Shown in pieces: positions 8,530-16,777 of a stretch of 64,000 bases of DNA. A model generated the notes under the pieces. The model saw nothing but the letters and a program-made list of their open reading frames with translations. It had not been told where the DNA came from and did no database searches. Position 1 is the first letter of the stretch, and every line of letters starts with the position of its first letter. Location of the stretch: assembly GCA_043758205.1 (NCBI GenBank), contig JAYVNY010000057.1:4904-68903 (forward strand), given 5' to 3'. The position numbers and the translations under genes were made by a program. Source of the DNA: JANNGC01 sp043758205 (GTDB lineage: Bacteria > Verrucomicrobiota > Verrucomicrobiia > Limisphaerales > SIBH01).

Positions 8530-9417
8530 ATGCCCGAGCCATCCCTCATCGCGTCCTGCACCAGCGGCCTCGCCAACCGGATGCTGATGCTCGTCGGCGC
8601 GCTGCGTCTGGCGCGGCTCACATCGCGCAAACTCCTGCTCTACTGGCCGGAGAACGATCAACTGGGCTGCCCGTTCGACGCGCTTTTCCAGAATGCGCCG
8701 GCCATGGTTCACGATGGGGACATGCACGCGCTGCTCCGCTCCGACCGCACCATGAAGGTGTACAACGCCTGGCACTGCCCACCGCTTTACGAGCGCGTCG
8801 CACCGGATGGCGATCCGGACGCGGAGATCATTCTGCTCAAAGGTTGGACCGCGCCGAAGTTCGCCAACGAGACGCTGGCGGACATTCGTGATGAACTTTG
8901 CGACGGATTGCAGCAACTCGTGCCGGTGGATGAAGTGCGGGCGCGGGCGGACGCCATCGAAGTGCCGGAGCGGTGTCTGGGCGTTCACATTCGCTCGGAC
9001 GAAACGTCTGGGGGCGTGAACTTCTTCGCGCAATCGAAGCACGAACATTTCGAGACGATCCTGCGCGCGGTGCTGGAGCAGCGCGGCGACACCGCCTTTT
9101 TTCTCGCCACCCTCCAGCCCGAGGTGGAGCGGTATTTTCGCGGCGTGCTCGGCGACCGGTTGATGGTCTTTCCGAAATCAGGGCCGGGGCGCGAGCGCGC
9201 CGCCCTCCGCGAGGCGTTGGTGGATCTGCTGCTGCTCAGTCGCACGCGCGGCGTGCTCGGTCATTACGGCAGCACCTTCTCGCAAGTGGCCGCCCTGCTC
9301 GGGCCGCGCCTGCTCGTGATGGCCACGGAGACGACGGCCGGCACCGGGCGGGCCGCGGTCGTGCGGCGTTTCACCGACGCGCTGAATGGCACCCCGGAAT
9401 TTCACCTTGAATTATGA
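8530..9417 (+). CDS. Fucosyltransferase-like glycosyltransferase (GT-B)
   Basis: This 295-residue protein aligns by eye along its whole length with the C-terminal domain of the preceding fusion protein: SGLANRMLMLVGALRLARL, LLLYWPENDQLGCPFDALF, LLRSDRTMKVYNAW, the GVHIRSDE motif (H153, R155, D157 in place of HMRRGD), and the FS-V-A C-terminal core. The family resembles NodZ/FUT8-type fucosyltransferases that use GDP-fucose, but donor and acceptor are not shown. There is no signal peptide. Its stop overlaps the next start by 4 bases, so the two are probably translationally coupled. It is likely part of a glycan assembly cluster with the fusion gene. Confidence 0.85.
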   Translation: MPEPSLIASCTSGLANRMLMLVGALRLARLTSRKLLLYWPENDQLGCPFDALFQNAPAMVHDGDMHALLRSDRTMKVYNAWHCPPLYERVAPDGDPDAEIILLKGWTAPKFANETLADIRDELCDGLQQLVPVDEVRARADAIEVPERCLGVHIRSDETSGGVNFFAQSKHEHFETILRAVLEQRGDTAFFLATLQPEVERYFRGVLGDRLMVFPKSGPGRERAALREALVDLLLLSRTRGVLGHYGSTFSQVAALLGPRLLVMATETTAGTGRAAVVRRFTDALNGTPEFHLEL

Positions 9418-10145
9418 TCCCGCTCTACTCGCTCTACACGCCGTCGCATCGCCAGCTCATGGAACAGTATTTCACCCCCTCGCTTCCGCCCGATGTGGAA
9501 CCGCACATTGTTTATTTCGAGAACGAGGGGGAAGGCTGGATTCAAGATCCGTCGTTCTGCCGGGCCATCGTCCGCAAGTGCGAGGTCATCATCGCTGCCA
9601 TTCATGAGAACTGGGGGCGGACTTTCATCTGGAGCGATGTGGACGCGCAGTTCTTCGGGCCGATGACGGAATGGGTGGAGCGGACGACGCGCGACCTGGA
9701 CCTGGTTTTTCAAGTGGATGCGCCGGGGCCGTGTTTGTGCGCGGGTTTTTTCTTTTGTCGTGGCCACGACGAGACGCTGAGCCTCTGGGAGGAGGCGCTC
9801 GACTTCGTGCGGCTGCCCGGTTCCGTGGGTGATGATCAACTCTATGTGCGCAACCAGCTCTGGTCTGGGCAGCGTCGCGTGCGCTGGGGGCACCTGCCGC
9901 CCGCGTTCATCGGCGGCGGCACCTTCACCGGGAAATGCTGGGACCCCGGGGACGACTTTCCCGTGCCGCAGGGAGTGGCGGTGCATCACGCCAACTGGAC
10001 GGCCGGGCCCAAGTTCAAAATCATGCAGTGCGAATTCGTGCGCGCGAAACTGGCCCAAGGTGATCTCATCACGATGGAGGACGCCTGCGCGCGGCTGGAC
10101 GGCGGGCGTGGGAAAATTCGGCCCCACGACTCCTCGCCGGGCTAG
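9414..10145 (+). CDS. GT77-like nucleotide-diphospho-sugar transferase
   Basis: This 243-residue cytoplasmic protein shows features of the nucleotide-diphospho-sugar transferase family PF03407 (GT77-like): an RAIVRKCEVIIAAI helix, the metal-binding DxD motif in FIWSDVDAQFF (D75, D77), a CAGFFFCRGHDET segment, a DDQ motif in VGDDQLYVRN, and a C-terminal HHANW. The start ATG overlaps the stop of the upstream fucosyltransferase-like gene (ATGA), indicating one operon with 5720-8344 and 8530-9417. The sugar and acceptor are unknown. Confidence 0.82.
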   Translation: MIPLYSLYTPSHRQLMEQYFTPSLPPDVEPHIVYFENEGEGWIQDPSFCRAIVRKCEVIIAAIHENWGRTFIWSDVDAQFFGPMTEWVERTTRDLDLVFQVDAPGPCLCAGFFFCRGHDETLSLWEEALDFVRLPGSVGDDQLYVRNQLWSGQRRVRWGHLPPAFIGGGTFTGKCWDPGDDFPVPQGVAVHHANWTAGPKFKIMQCEFVRAKLAQGDLITMEDACARLDGGRGKIRPHDSSPG

Positions 10146-10155
10146 GATTTGCATT

Positions 10156-10318
10156 TGGTGGAACGGGCTACCAGCCCGTGCCGCCCGGCTACCAGCCGGG
10201 CGGAAGGGAGGGAGCGTTGACTTGAAATAGGCCGCGCCAAAATCGACGGACGTCCTTCCTCATTCCGCGCGGCTGGTAGCCTGTGCACCCGGCGGCATAG
10301 CCGCCGCTACTTCGGATT
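10156..10318 (-). repeat. Copy B of the ~210-bp dispersed palindromic element, inverted
   Basis: Between two convergent genes lies a diverged, reverse-oriented copy of the element seen at 43846-44056 and 45553-45766. The blocks ggtggaacgggctaccagcc, gcccggctaccagccgggcg, attccgcgcggctggtagcc and ggcggcatagccgccgctac occur in the order expected for the reverse complement. Each block is itself a small hairpin. Confidence 0.7.
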
Positions 10319-10323
10319 TCCGG

Positions 10324-13300
10324 TCAAGGTCCGGGCCGGGCCGCCAGCGCATCAATGGACTCCAAGCGTGGCGGTCGCCAGTGCCAGAGTTCCTGGTTGC
10401 CCAACCCGAGGACCGTGTCTTCGTCCAAAAAAATCGGGGTGAAACTTTGCAGTCGGGCCACCTGCCGGTTCGCGTCCAGATCGAAGAGCAGGGCGTCGCC
10501 CCACTCGTTTGCGAAGAGCCGCCGTCCGTCCGGCGAAAACGCCACGCGAAAAAAGCTGGAGCGGCTGCCGCGAAAGCGCGCGATTTCCCGGCGCGTGCCC
10601 AAATCCCAAACGCGCACGGTCGCGTCCCAACTCGTCGAGGCGAGGCGTTGGCCATTTCGCGAAATCGCCAGGCGGTTGATGCTGTCGCTGTGGCCGGACA
10701 GTTCCACCAGCCGCTGGCCCGAGGCCACGTCCCAGACCGACAGTTTTCCCTTGCTGTGCCCGACGCCCACCTGCGTGCTGTCGGGCGAGAAACTCACGGT
10801 CACGACTTCCGTCGGAGGTTCCGGCCAGGGCCGGAGGTCGTAAGGCGGCGCGAGTGACCAGAGTTGAAAGATGCGATCCTCCGTCACACCCGCCAGCCAG
10901 CGTTCGTCGCTGGAAAAGACGAGGTCGGACAACTGATTGGTGCCGGACATTTTCAACAGAGCCAGCCGGTTCGTGGTGTCCATCTGCCAGAGGCCGAGAC
11001 CGCCCTCGGCTTCCACGGCCAGGAGCCGGCCCGCCGGACCCACCGCGACCTTGCGGACCTTGCTGACGGGCAGGGCCAGTTCCTGACGCACGCGGCCCTC
11101 GCGCGGATCGATCAACAGGCCTGTGCCGTTCGCGTGCAGTGCGGCCATGGCGGAGCCGTCGGGCGCGATGCTGCCCCGCGACTCGGAGACGATTTCCGAA
11201 GCCAGATCCTCGAGGCGCAATTTCCCCAGCATCGTGTCGGCCTTGTTCAATTCCCTGGCCTGCACCGCGCCGTGGTTTCCACCGCTCAACAGCAGTCCCG
11301 CCTGCGGGAGGAGCGTGACTTCGGAAAGGGAATCGCCGGACTTCAGCGTGGAGACGATGCGCCATGTCGCGCGCTCGCGCACTTCGATCATGCGGTCGAA
11401 ACTGGTGGTGATGAGGTGGGAATCGTCGGCGGAGAATGTGGCTGCGGTCACATGGTCCACATGCGCGGGAAAGTTGGTCATCTCCAGCCCGCTGTCCAGG
11501 TCCCAGACTTGCACGCGAAAATCCGATCCGACACCGAAGGCCGCGCCCGCCACCAGCAGCCGTCCGTCCCCGGACAACGCCAGCGACAAAGACAGGCCGG
11601 CAAAAACATGGCCGGACCGGAAGACGCGGGTCTCGCGCGTGTCGGCCCGCCAGACCGAGATGTCCCGCTTGCCATCACTCACGGCCAGCGTCCGGCCATC
11701 GCGCGACAACGCCATGTGCGCCTCGCGTGGCACGACGTGTTCCTCCTCGAGCTGGCGCGACGCCACGCCCCACACCCCCAGCCGGCCATGGCCATAAGTG
11801 ATCAGGCGCTCGCCGCCGGGATGAAACTTCATCGAAGACAATTGGCCGACATGCTGGATGGGCGGGCCCACCTGCTTCAGCGTCGCCAGCGACCAGAAAC
11901 GAATCCGCCACTTCGAGTCGGACACGGCCAGCAGTTGATCCGAAAGCGTGGGGGCGGGGCCACCGCAGTCATTGAGCGTCAGCACCTCGCGTTTCTCGGG
12001 CACGCTCCAGAGCTTCAACACTCCGGTGCTATCCGCCGAAACAATCCAGCGTCCGTCCGGCGAAACATTGATCCCGTGAATCTTGCCGTCGTGGCGCGCG
12101 AGCGGGATGACGGGCTGACTGCGGCTGAGGTCCCAGAGATAGCGCCACTCCCAACCACGCACATCGATCTGTCCGGCGGCGGGCCGGTGCGCGAGCAACA
12201 ACTGGAGCGCGTAGCTGATGCGCCGCTGATCAATGGCCTGTTGCACGAGGCTCATGTCCGCGCCGTAGGCATTGCGGCGCGCGATCAATTCGCGATCCTC
12301 GGCGAGGAGCCGGGCCTGGTTGAGACGATAGGCCGCAATGGGCGAACCGACGGCGATGACGCCGAGCAGCAACAACGCCGCCGCCCCGACGCCGGCCAGG
12401 GCCGGCTTGCGCCGGCACCACCGGAACACGCGCGCCGGCGCGCTGACCGGGCGCGCGAAGATCGGCTCGTTGTTTTGAAAGCGCGCCAGTTCATTTGCCA
12501 GATCGCGCGCCGTGGCGTAGCGGCCCTCGCGCGTTTTCTCCAGGCACTTGAGACAGATCGTTTCCAGATCGCGCGGCAGCTTGGGATGCAGCAGGCGCGG
12601 CGCGACCGGCTCCTTTTCCAAAACCTGACGCAAGGTATCGAGCGGCGTCTCCGCGCGGAACGGCGGCCGACCGCAGAGCAGTTCGTAAAGCACCGCGCCC
12701 AGCCCATACACATCGCTCCGCACATCCACCGCGCGGATGTCGCCGCGGGCCTGCTCGGGCGGCATGTAGCTCGGCGAACCCATGACCGTGCCGCTCAAGG
12801 TCGCGCCGGTTTCCGACTGCATGACCTTCGCCAGTCCGAAGTCCGTCACCTGCGGTTCGTCATCCTGATCGATGAGCACGTTGGCGGGTTTGAGATCGCG
12901 ATGGAGAATCTGCCGGGAATGCGCGTAGTGAATGGCCCGGGCGATCTTCTCGACGTAGCGCGCCGCCTGGCGTGGAGCCAGCGGGCGTTCGCGGGCCACC
13001 TCCGAGAGGCTCTGGCCCGCGACGAAATTCATCGAGTAGAAATGTTGTCCCTCCACTTCGCCGACCTCATAGATGGCCACGATGTTCGGATGATGAAGCT
13101 GGGCCGCCGCGCTGGCTTCGACGTGGAAGCGGCGAATCTCCTCCTCGCCCGCGAGCCGTTCCCCGCGAATCATCTTCAACGCCACGACGCGGTGGAGGGA
13201 TTTTTGCCAGGCTTTGAAGACCACGCCCATGCCGCCGCGCGCGATCTCTCCGCGCAACTCGTAGTCGCCAAAGCTCTGGTTTTCCGGCGTGAGATCAACC

Positions 13301-13455
13301 TCGAGCACCTCGGACAGGGACAGCTTGATCGTGCTCGCCGGGTTTGGCCGCGCGTCGGATGCGGCACCTTCCTTGGCGCAGTCCGGGCAGATCCCGCTGG
13401 CGACTTCTGGCGGCAGCTCGCGGCTGCACCCTGAACATTTGTTGACTGCGTTCAC
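10324..13455 (-). CDS. Membrane serine/threonine protein kinase with C-terminal WD40 repeats
   Basis: The favoured start is a GTG at 13455 with a ggaag sequence 8 bases upstream, giving 1043 residues; an ATG at 13563 would add a low-complexity leader. The N-terminus has a zinc-ribbon-like pair (CSGC and CPDC, residues 7-26). A Hanks-type kinase follows: glycine loop GEIARGGMG (about 70-77), catalytic Lys in VVALKM (94), HRDLKPAN (185-192), DFG (205-207), and SPSYMPPEQARG in the activation region. A transmembrane helix lies around 352-372. The rest is a WD40 propeller region with recurring SPDGRWIVSAD, LKLW and VQVWD units, probably exterior. This kinase-TM-WD40 architecture is common in Planctomycetes and Verrucomicrobia. 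Ligand and targets are unknown. The gene is divergent from the methyltransferase at 13659. Confidence 0.93.
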   Translation of the reverse strand: MNAVNKCSGCSRELPPEVASGICPDCAKEGAASDARPNPASTIKLSLSEVLEVDLTPENQSFGDYELRGEIARGGMGVVFKAWQKSLHRVVALKMIRGERLAGEEEIRRFHVEASAAAQLHHPNIVAIYEVGEVEGQHFYSMNFVAGQSLSEVARERPLAPRQAARYVEKIARAIHYAHSRQILHRDLKPANVLIDQDDEPQVTDFGLAKVMQSETGATLSGTVMGSPSYMPPEQARGDIRAVDVRSDVYGLGAVLYELLCGRPPFRAETPLDTLRQVLEKEPVAPRLLHPKLPRDLETICLKCLEKTREGRYATARDLANELARFQNNEPIFARPVSAPARVFRWCRRKPALAGVGAAALLLLGVIAVGSPIAAYRLNQARLLAEDRELIARRNAYGADMSLVQQAIDQRRISYALQLLLAHRPAAGQIDVRGWEWRYLWDLSRSQPVIPLARHDGKIHGINVSPDGRWIVSADSTGVLKLWSVPEKREVLTLNDCGGPAPTLSDQLLAVSDSKWRIRFWSLATLKQVGPPIQHVGQLSSMKFHPGGERLITYGHGRLGVWGVASRQLEEEHVVPREAHMALSRDGRTLAVSDGKRDISVWRADTRETRVFRSGHVFAGLSLSLALSGDGRLLVAGAAFGVGSDFRVQVWDLDSGLEMTNFPAHVDHVTAATFSADDSHLITTSFDRMIEVRERATWRIVSTLKSGDSLSEVTLLPQAGLLLSGGNHGAVQARELNKADTMLGKLRLEDLASEIVSESRGSIAPDGSAMAALHANGTGLLIDPREGRVRQELALPVSKVRKVAVGPAGRLLAVEAEGGLGLWQMDTTNRLALLKMSGTNQLSDLVFSSDERWLAGVTEDRIFQLWSLAPPYDLRPWPEPPTEVVTVSFSPDSTQVGVGHSKGKLSVWDVASGQRLVELSGHSDSINRLAISRNGQRLASTSWDATVRVWDLGTRREIARFRGSRSSFFRVAFSPDGRRLFANEWGDALLFDLDANRQVARLQSFTPIFLDEDTVLGLGNQELWHWRPPRLESIDALAARPGP

Positions 13456-13658
13456 AATTTGAACTTCCGCGCTGCGTTGCTCTGGCGAGGTCGGCCAGTA
13501 GGTTACCCGAGGGCTGCGCCCGCCGACCAGCCCGGAGCCGGAGGATATTGTGGACGGTCGCACCTCGACGCCCGCGCGCCGGTGCGTGGGTCGCGTGGGG
13601 ATCGCGCGTCAGGCATTTGTTGTTTGGGCCGGGCGACGGTGTCTGGTATCCCGCCCGC

Positions 13659-14690
13659 ATGTCACACGCATTGATGCAGGCGCCGGCCACCGACCCGACG
13701 CAAATCTACCGCTACCGCGATGGTCTCTACGCGGAGGACATGCTCATCGTCGGCATTGTCTGGCTCGATTTGTTTTCCTGGCTGGCGAGCCGCCCGTCGG
13801 ACGCCGCCGCCCTCCGGCAGAAATTTGCACTCACCGAGCGACCGACGGACGTGATGCTCACGCTCTTAGTCGCGATGGGATTGCTGGAGCGGCGGGAGGA
13901 AAAATATTTTGTCACGCTGGCCGCGCGGGAGCATCTGTGCGCGGACTCGCCGTGGTTTCTCGGCCCCTATTACGCCTCCTTGAAAGATCGTCCGGTGTGC
14001 GCGGACTTGCTGAAAGTGTTGCGCACCGGGAAGCCCGCGAACTGGGGCAGCGAGAAGGGCAAACTCGACTGGCACAAGGCGATGGAGACGGAAGAATTCG
14101 CCACGTCGTTCACGGCGGCGATGGATTGCCGGGGCGTGTTCCTCGCGCAGGCGGCGGCGAAGCAACTCGACCTGGGTTCGCGCCGCGCGCTGCTCGACAT
14201 CGCGGGCGGCAGCGGCATCTACGCCTGTTCGTTCTGCGCGCATTTCCCGAATCTGCGCGCGACGGTTTTGGAAAAGCCGCCCGTGGATCAAATCACCGCG
14301 CAGGCGATTGCCAAGCGCGGCTTCACGGAACGCGTCTCCGTCCTCGCGAGCGACATGCTGAATGCGCCGTTGCCCGCCGGTTTCGATGCGCACCTGTTTT
14401 CCAATGTGCTGCACGACTGGGATGTGCCGGTGGTGCGCGAGTTGATTGCCAAATCATTCGCCGCGCTTGCCCCCGGCGGCGTGCTCGTCATCCACGATGC
14501 GCACTTGAACGAGGACAAAAGCGGCCCGCTCCACGTCGCCGAATACTCCACCATGCTCATGCACTCGACCGAAGGCCGCTGCTACGGGGTAGGGGAGATA
14601 ACGGAGTTTTTGGTCGAGGCTGGATTTGAGAACGTGAGATTCACGCCCACTGCCGCCGCGCGCAGCGTCATCACGGCGGAGAAGCAGTAA
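13659..14690 (+). CDS. COMT-like SAM-dependent O-methyltransferase
   Basis: The start MSHALMQAP at 13659 gives 343 residues. The N-terminal part (about 15-90) is a winged-helix dimerisation domain typical of the plant-COMT/PF00891 class. The SAM-binding loop is LLDIAGGSGIYACSF, an acidic residue lies in TVLEKPP, and the NVLHDWD segment contains the position of the catalytic His of this family. It probably methylates a hydroxyl group of a small molecule; such genes are often in secondary metabolism, but no pathway partners are nearby. It converges on the 14760-16535 operon, with a terminator hairpin in between. Confidence 0.88.
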   Translation: MSHALMQAPATDPTQIYRYRDGLYAEDMLIVGIVWLDLFSWLASRPSDAAALRQKFALTERPTDVMLTLLVAMGLLERREEKYFVTLAAREHLCADSPWFLGPYYASLKDRPVCADLLKVLRTGKPANWGSEKGKLDWHKAMETEEFATSFTAAMDCRGVFLAQAAAKQLDLGSRRALLDIAGGSGIYACSFCAHFPNLRATVLEKPPVDQITAQAIAKRGFTERVSVLASDMLNAPLPAGFDAHLFSNVLHDWDVPVVRELIAKSFAALAPGGVLVIHDAHLNEDKSGPLHVAEYSTMLMHSTEGRCYGVGEITEFLVEAGFENVRFTPTAAARSVITAEKQ

Positions 14691-14703
14691 GCAAGTGTGC
14701 GTC

Positions 14704-14743
14704 GAAAACAAAAGGCGCGGAGAATCCGAAGACTCTCCGCGCC
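14704..14743 (-). terminator. Intrinsic terminator of the response-regulator operon
   Basis: A perfect 10-bp stem (ggcgcggaga at 14714-14723, tctccgcgcc at 14734-14743, 10-base loop) lies between convergent genes. On the minus strand the stem is followed directly by ttttgttttc, a good U-tract, so it should terminate the minus-strand operon. On the plus strand the T-run is weak. Confidence 0.8.
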
Positions 14744-14759
14744 GGCTTGTGTGTGAAAT

Positions 14760-15158
14760 TTATTTCCCGACCAGCGTGGAGAAGAAGCCTCGCGGCTCCG
14801 TCTTGCGCGCCTGCACCTTCATCTGGCCCAGGATGGACTGCCAACTGATGAAGAGCTTGTGCCATTGGTTCTCCACGTTGCGCAGCACGCCCTCGTTGCT
14901 CTCGCTCAGGAAGCGCATGGACGGCACGGAGGCGAGCAGGTTGTGAACGTCGTCGCGCGATACCTGCTGACCCTCGGTCACGGTGAGGATCAGTTCCAAC
15001 TCCTGCGTGATGACACTCTTGACCTCCATGAACTGGTTCTCGTCATCGAGCGTGAATTTTTTGAAGCGGGCCAGCCCGAGGTAGTGGTTGAACTGCTTCC
15101 AGCACTCCAGGTAGTTCTCCATGCGGAGGATGATGTCGTCGAATCTTTTGGCGCTCAT
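14760..15158 (-). CDS. Small helical protein in the response-regulator operon
   Basis: This 132-residue protein is almost entirely predicted helix by composition, with no signal peptide: MSAKRFDDIILRMENYLECW, then FKKFTLDDENQFMEVKSVIT and a C-terminal amphipathic stretch. I do not recognise the family. It is the last gene of a three-gene minus-strand operon, 7 bp after a Roadblock-like protein and followed by a terminator. That position suggests a partner or scaffold in the same signalling module. Confidence 0.75.
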   Translation of the reverse strand: MSAKRFDDIILRMENYLECWKQFNHYLGLARFKKFTLDDENQFMEVKSVITQELELILTVTEGQQVSRDDVHNLLASVPSMRFLSESNEGVLRNVENQWHKLFISWQSILGQMKVQARKTEPRGFFSTLVGK

Positions 15159-15165
15159 AAAAAAA

Positions 15166-15459
15166 TCAGTTTTTTGGCAACGTCTGCGGGGACAGAAAAA
15201 TCAAGGCGCCGCCACGCAGGCAGCGGGCGGTCACTTTCAAGGTCGGGTAATACACGTTCAGCTCGTGCAACGGCATCTGGGCCTGCTGCGCGCCGCGAAA
15301 GAAGGCGAGCACACGCGCGCCGATTTCCTTCATGTCGTTCTGCGGGAAATTTCCCGGCAGCGTGGACACCACGATGCGCCCGTCGCGGTCGAGGGCGAAT
15401 GCGCCCGAAGGGAGCTTGGCCGGAGTGCCGGTGAATTTACGTCGGTTAAAAAATTTCAT
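15166..15459 (-). CDS. Roadblock/LC7-like small regulatory protein
   Basis: The start MKFFNRRKF at 15459 overlaps the stop of the upstream regulator (ATGA), giving 97 residues and indicating translational coupling. The order of segments (GAFALDRDGRIVVSTLPGNF, KEIGARVLAFFRGAQQA, ELNVYYPTLKVTARCLRGGA, LIFLSP) matches the Roadblock/LC7 fold by eye: a D-x-D-G first strand, a long helix, then an edge strand and final hydrophobic strand. In bacteria such proteins (for example MglB) regulate Ras-like GTPases or act as scaffolds. No MglA-type GTPase is present in this window. The assignment rests on pattern recognition and needs a profile search. Confidence 0.6.
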   Translation of the reverse strand: MKFFNRRKFTGTPAKLPSGAFALDRDGRIVVSTLPGNFPQNDMKEIGARVLAFFRGAQQAQMPLHELNVYYPTLKVTARCLRGGALIFLSPQTLPKN

Positions 15460-16535
15460 GCGGCCCATTTCGCCAGGATGTTTCTCATCGTCTCACGCAC
15501 TTCGTCGGACTTCATGTTCGAGCGGAAGCCGACGCACAACTCGCCCTTGGCCGAGTCGGCGAGCGCGACGTGATTCGCCGGGCTGAGCGCGGTCATTTGT
15601 TGCAGGTTTCCCACCTGGAGTTTATCGCCCAATGCGGCAAAATCCTTGAGCGCCTGCTGCGCCCACTCCGCGACGTGGTCGGCGCATTCGAGGCCCCAGG
15701 ATTTTGTTTCGCACTTCGGACCGGGGCCGACCGAGAGGACAAATTGCACGCCATTGAAGCGCGTCAGACCCATCAACGGCGACGGTGCGTCGAGCCTCGT
15801 ATCGAGTCCCTGACCATCCAGGCCACCCGCCTCGTCCATCTCCTGCGCGATTTCCAGCAACAACGCCTGATACGAACTGAAGATGGCGCGTGGCCGGGTG
15901 TGCTCGCCGGGCTGCAATTCAAAGTTGCCGGTCTTCCAGCCTAAAATTCTTCGGAACGCGGCCTCGCCTTTCAGCTCCTCCACTTCCGAGTCAAAAATTT
16001 CTCCGCCTTCAATCCAGATGAAGCCGGTGTCCTGGCCGTGCGTGATTTTGAGCGTGGTGGAATTCTGCGAAAGGCATTCGAGTTGGATCAAATCCACGAG
16101 GCTCTTGCTCTGCACGCCGCGAAAGCCGCTGTGCGCCTCGCGCTCGAGCAGGGCATCAATCGAGTCGAGGAAGTGCTGGCGTTCCTGCTCCGACGCGGGC
16201 TTCTGCCAGTATTGATCCACGCCCATGCCGTAGGCGCGGGCGCGAAACTGCTCGTCCGCGATGCACGTCCAGACCACGACACGCAGCGCGGGATACTTGC
16301 GGCGGGCGATGGCGATGACTTGCAGGCCGTCCATCTTCGGCATGTTGAGATCCACGATGAGCAGGTTGAACGGCTCGGACTCCAGCATGGCCAGCGCGCG
16401 GGCGCCGGTGGAAGCGGTGTGAATGCCGGGACCGCTGGGCAACGTCTTCAGAATCTCCCAGTACACTTCCAGGAAGTCCTGGTCGTCATCAACCAGCAAA
16501 ATCTTTGATCGCTCGGTGGCGGTGGTGCTGCCCAT
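15456..16535 (-). CDS. Response regulator with DUF4388/PatA-like and C-terminal Roadblock-like region
   Basis: The start MGSTTATERSK at 16535, preceded by agagaaag, gives 359 residues. Residues 10-130 form a receiver domain: acidic pocket LLVDDDQD (16-20), phospho-acceptor D62 in IVDLNMPKMDG, T90, and K112 in QKPAS. Residues about 137-230 (LVDLIQLECLSQNSTTLKI, GFIWIEGGEIFDSE, EAAFRRILGWKTGNFEL) match DUF4388, the PatA N-terminal-type effector domain found in gliding and cell-differentiation regulators. The last 120 residues resemble a second Roadblock-type fold. It heads the operon with the small Roadblock-like and helical proteins. No histidine kinase is adjacent. Confidence 0.85.
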   Translation of the reverse strand: MGSTTATERSKILLVDDDQDFLEVYWEILKTLPSGPGIHTASTGARALAMLESEPFNLLIVDLNMPKMDGLQVIAIARRKYPALRVVVWTCIADEQFRARAYGMGVDQYWQKPASEQERQHFLDSIDALLEREAHSGFRGVQSKSLVDLIQLECLSQNSTTLKITHGQDTGFIWIEGGEIFDSEVEELKGEAAFRRILGWKTGNFELQPGEHTRPRAIFSSYQALLLEIAQEMDEAGGLDGQGLDTRLDAPSPLMGLTRFNGVQFVLSVGPGPKCETKSWGLECADHVAEWAQQALKDFAALGDKLQVGNLQQMTALSPANHVALADSAKGELCVGFRSNMKSDEVRETMRNILAKWAA

Positions 16536-16777
16536 AAAAATTCTTTCTCTGCAATAACGTCGGCGGGTCGGGGCCTTCACTTGAGCGTGACGGGAAAATC
16601 TTTCACGGCGGCGGTGGCGCGGGGTGCATCCGCACTCTTTTGATCGAGGTCGGAGACTTGAAGAAGGCGCTGCCCTAACAGCGTCCGTTCATTCTGAGGA
16701 GCCGTGTTCAGCTCCACCGCGGCGCGCAAACTTCCTGTTCACCGCGCCCGGCGCTGGCACAGTGCCGCACGTTCAGC

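Noticed and set aside
10864..13434. An 856-codon plus-strand frame opposite the kinase gene
   Set aside because: No domain or signal is visible, while the minus strand has a complete kinase and WD40 repeats.
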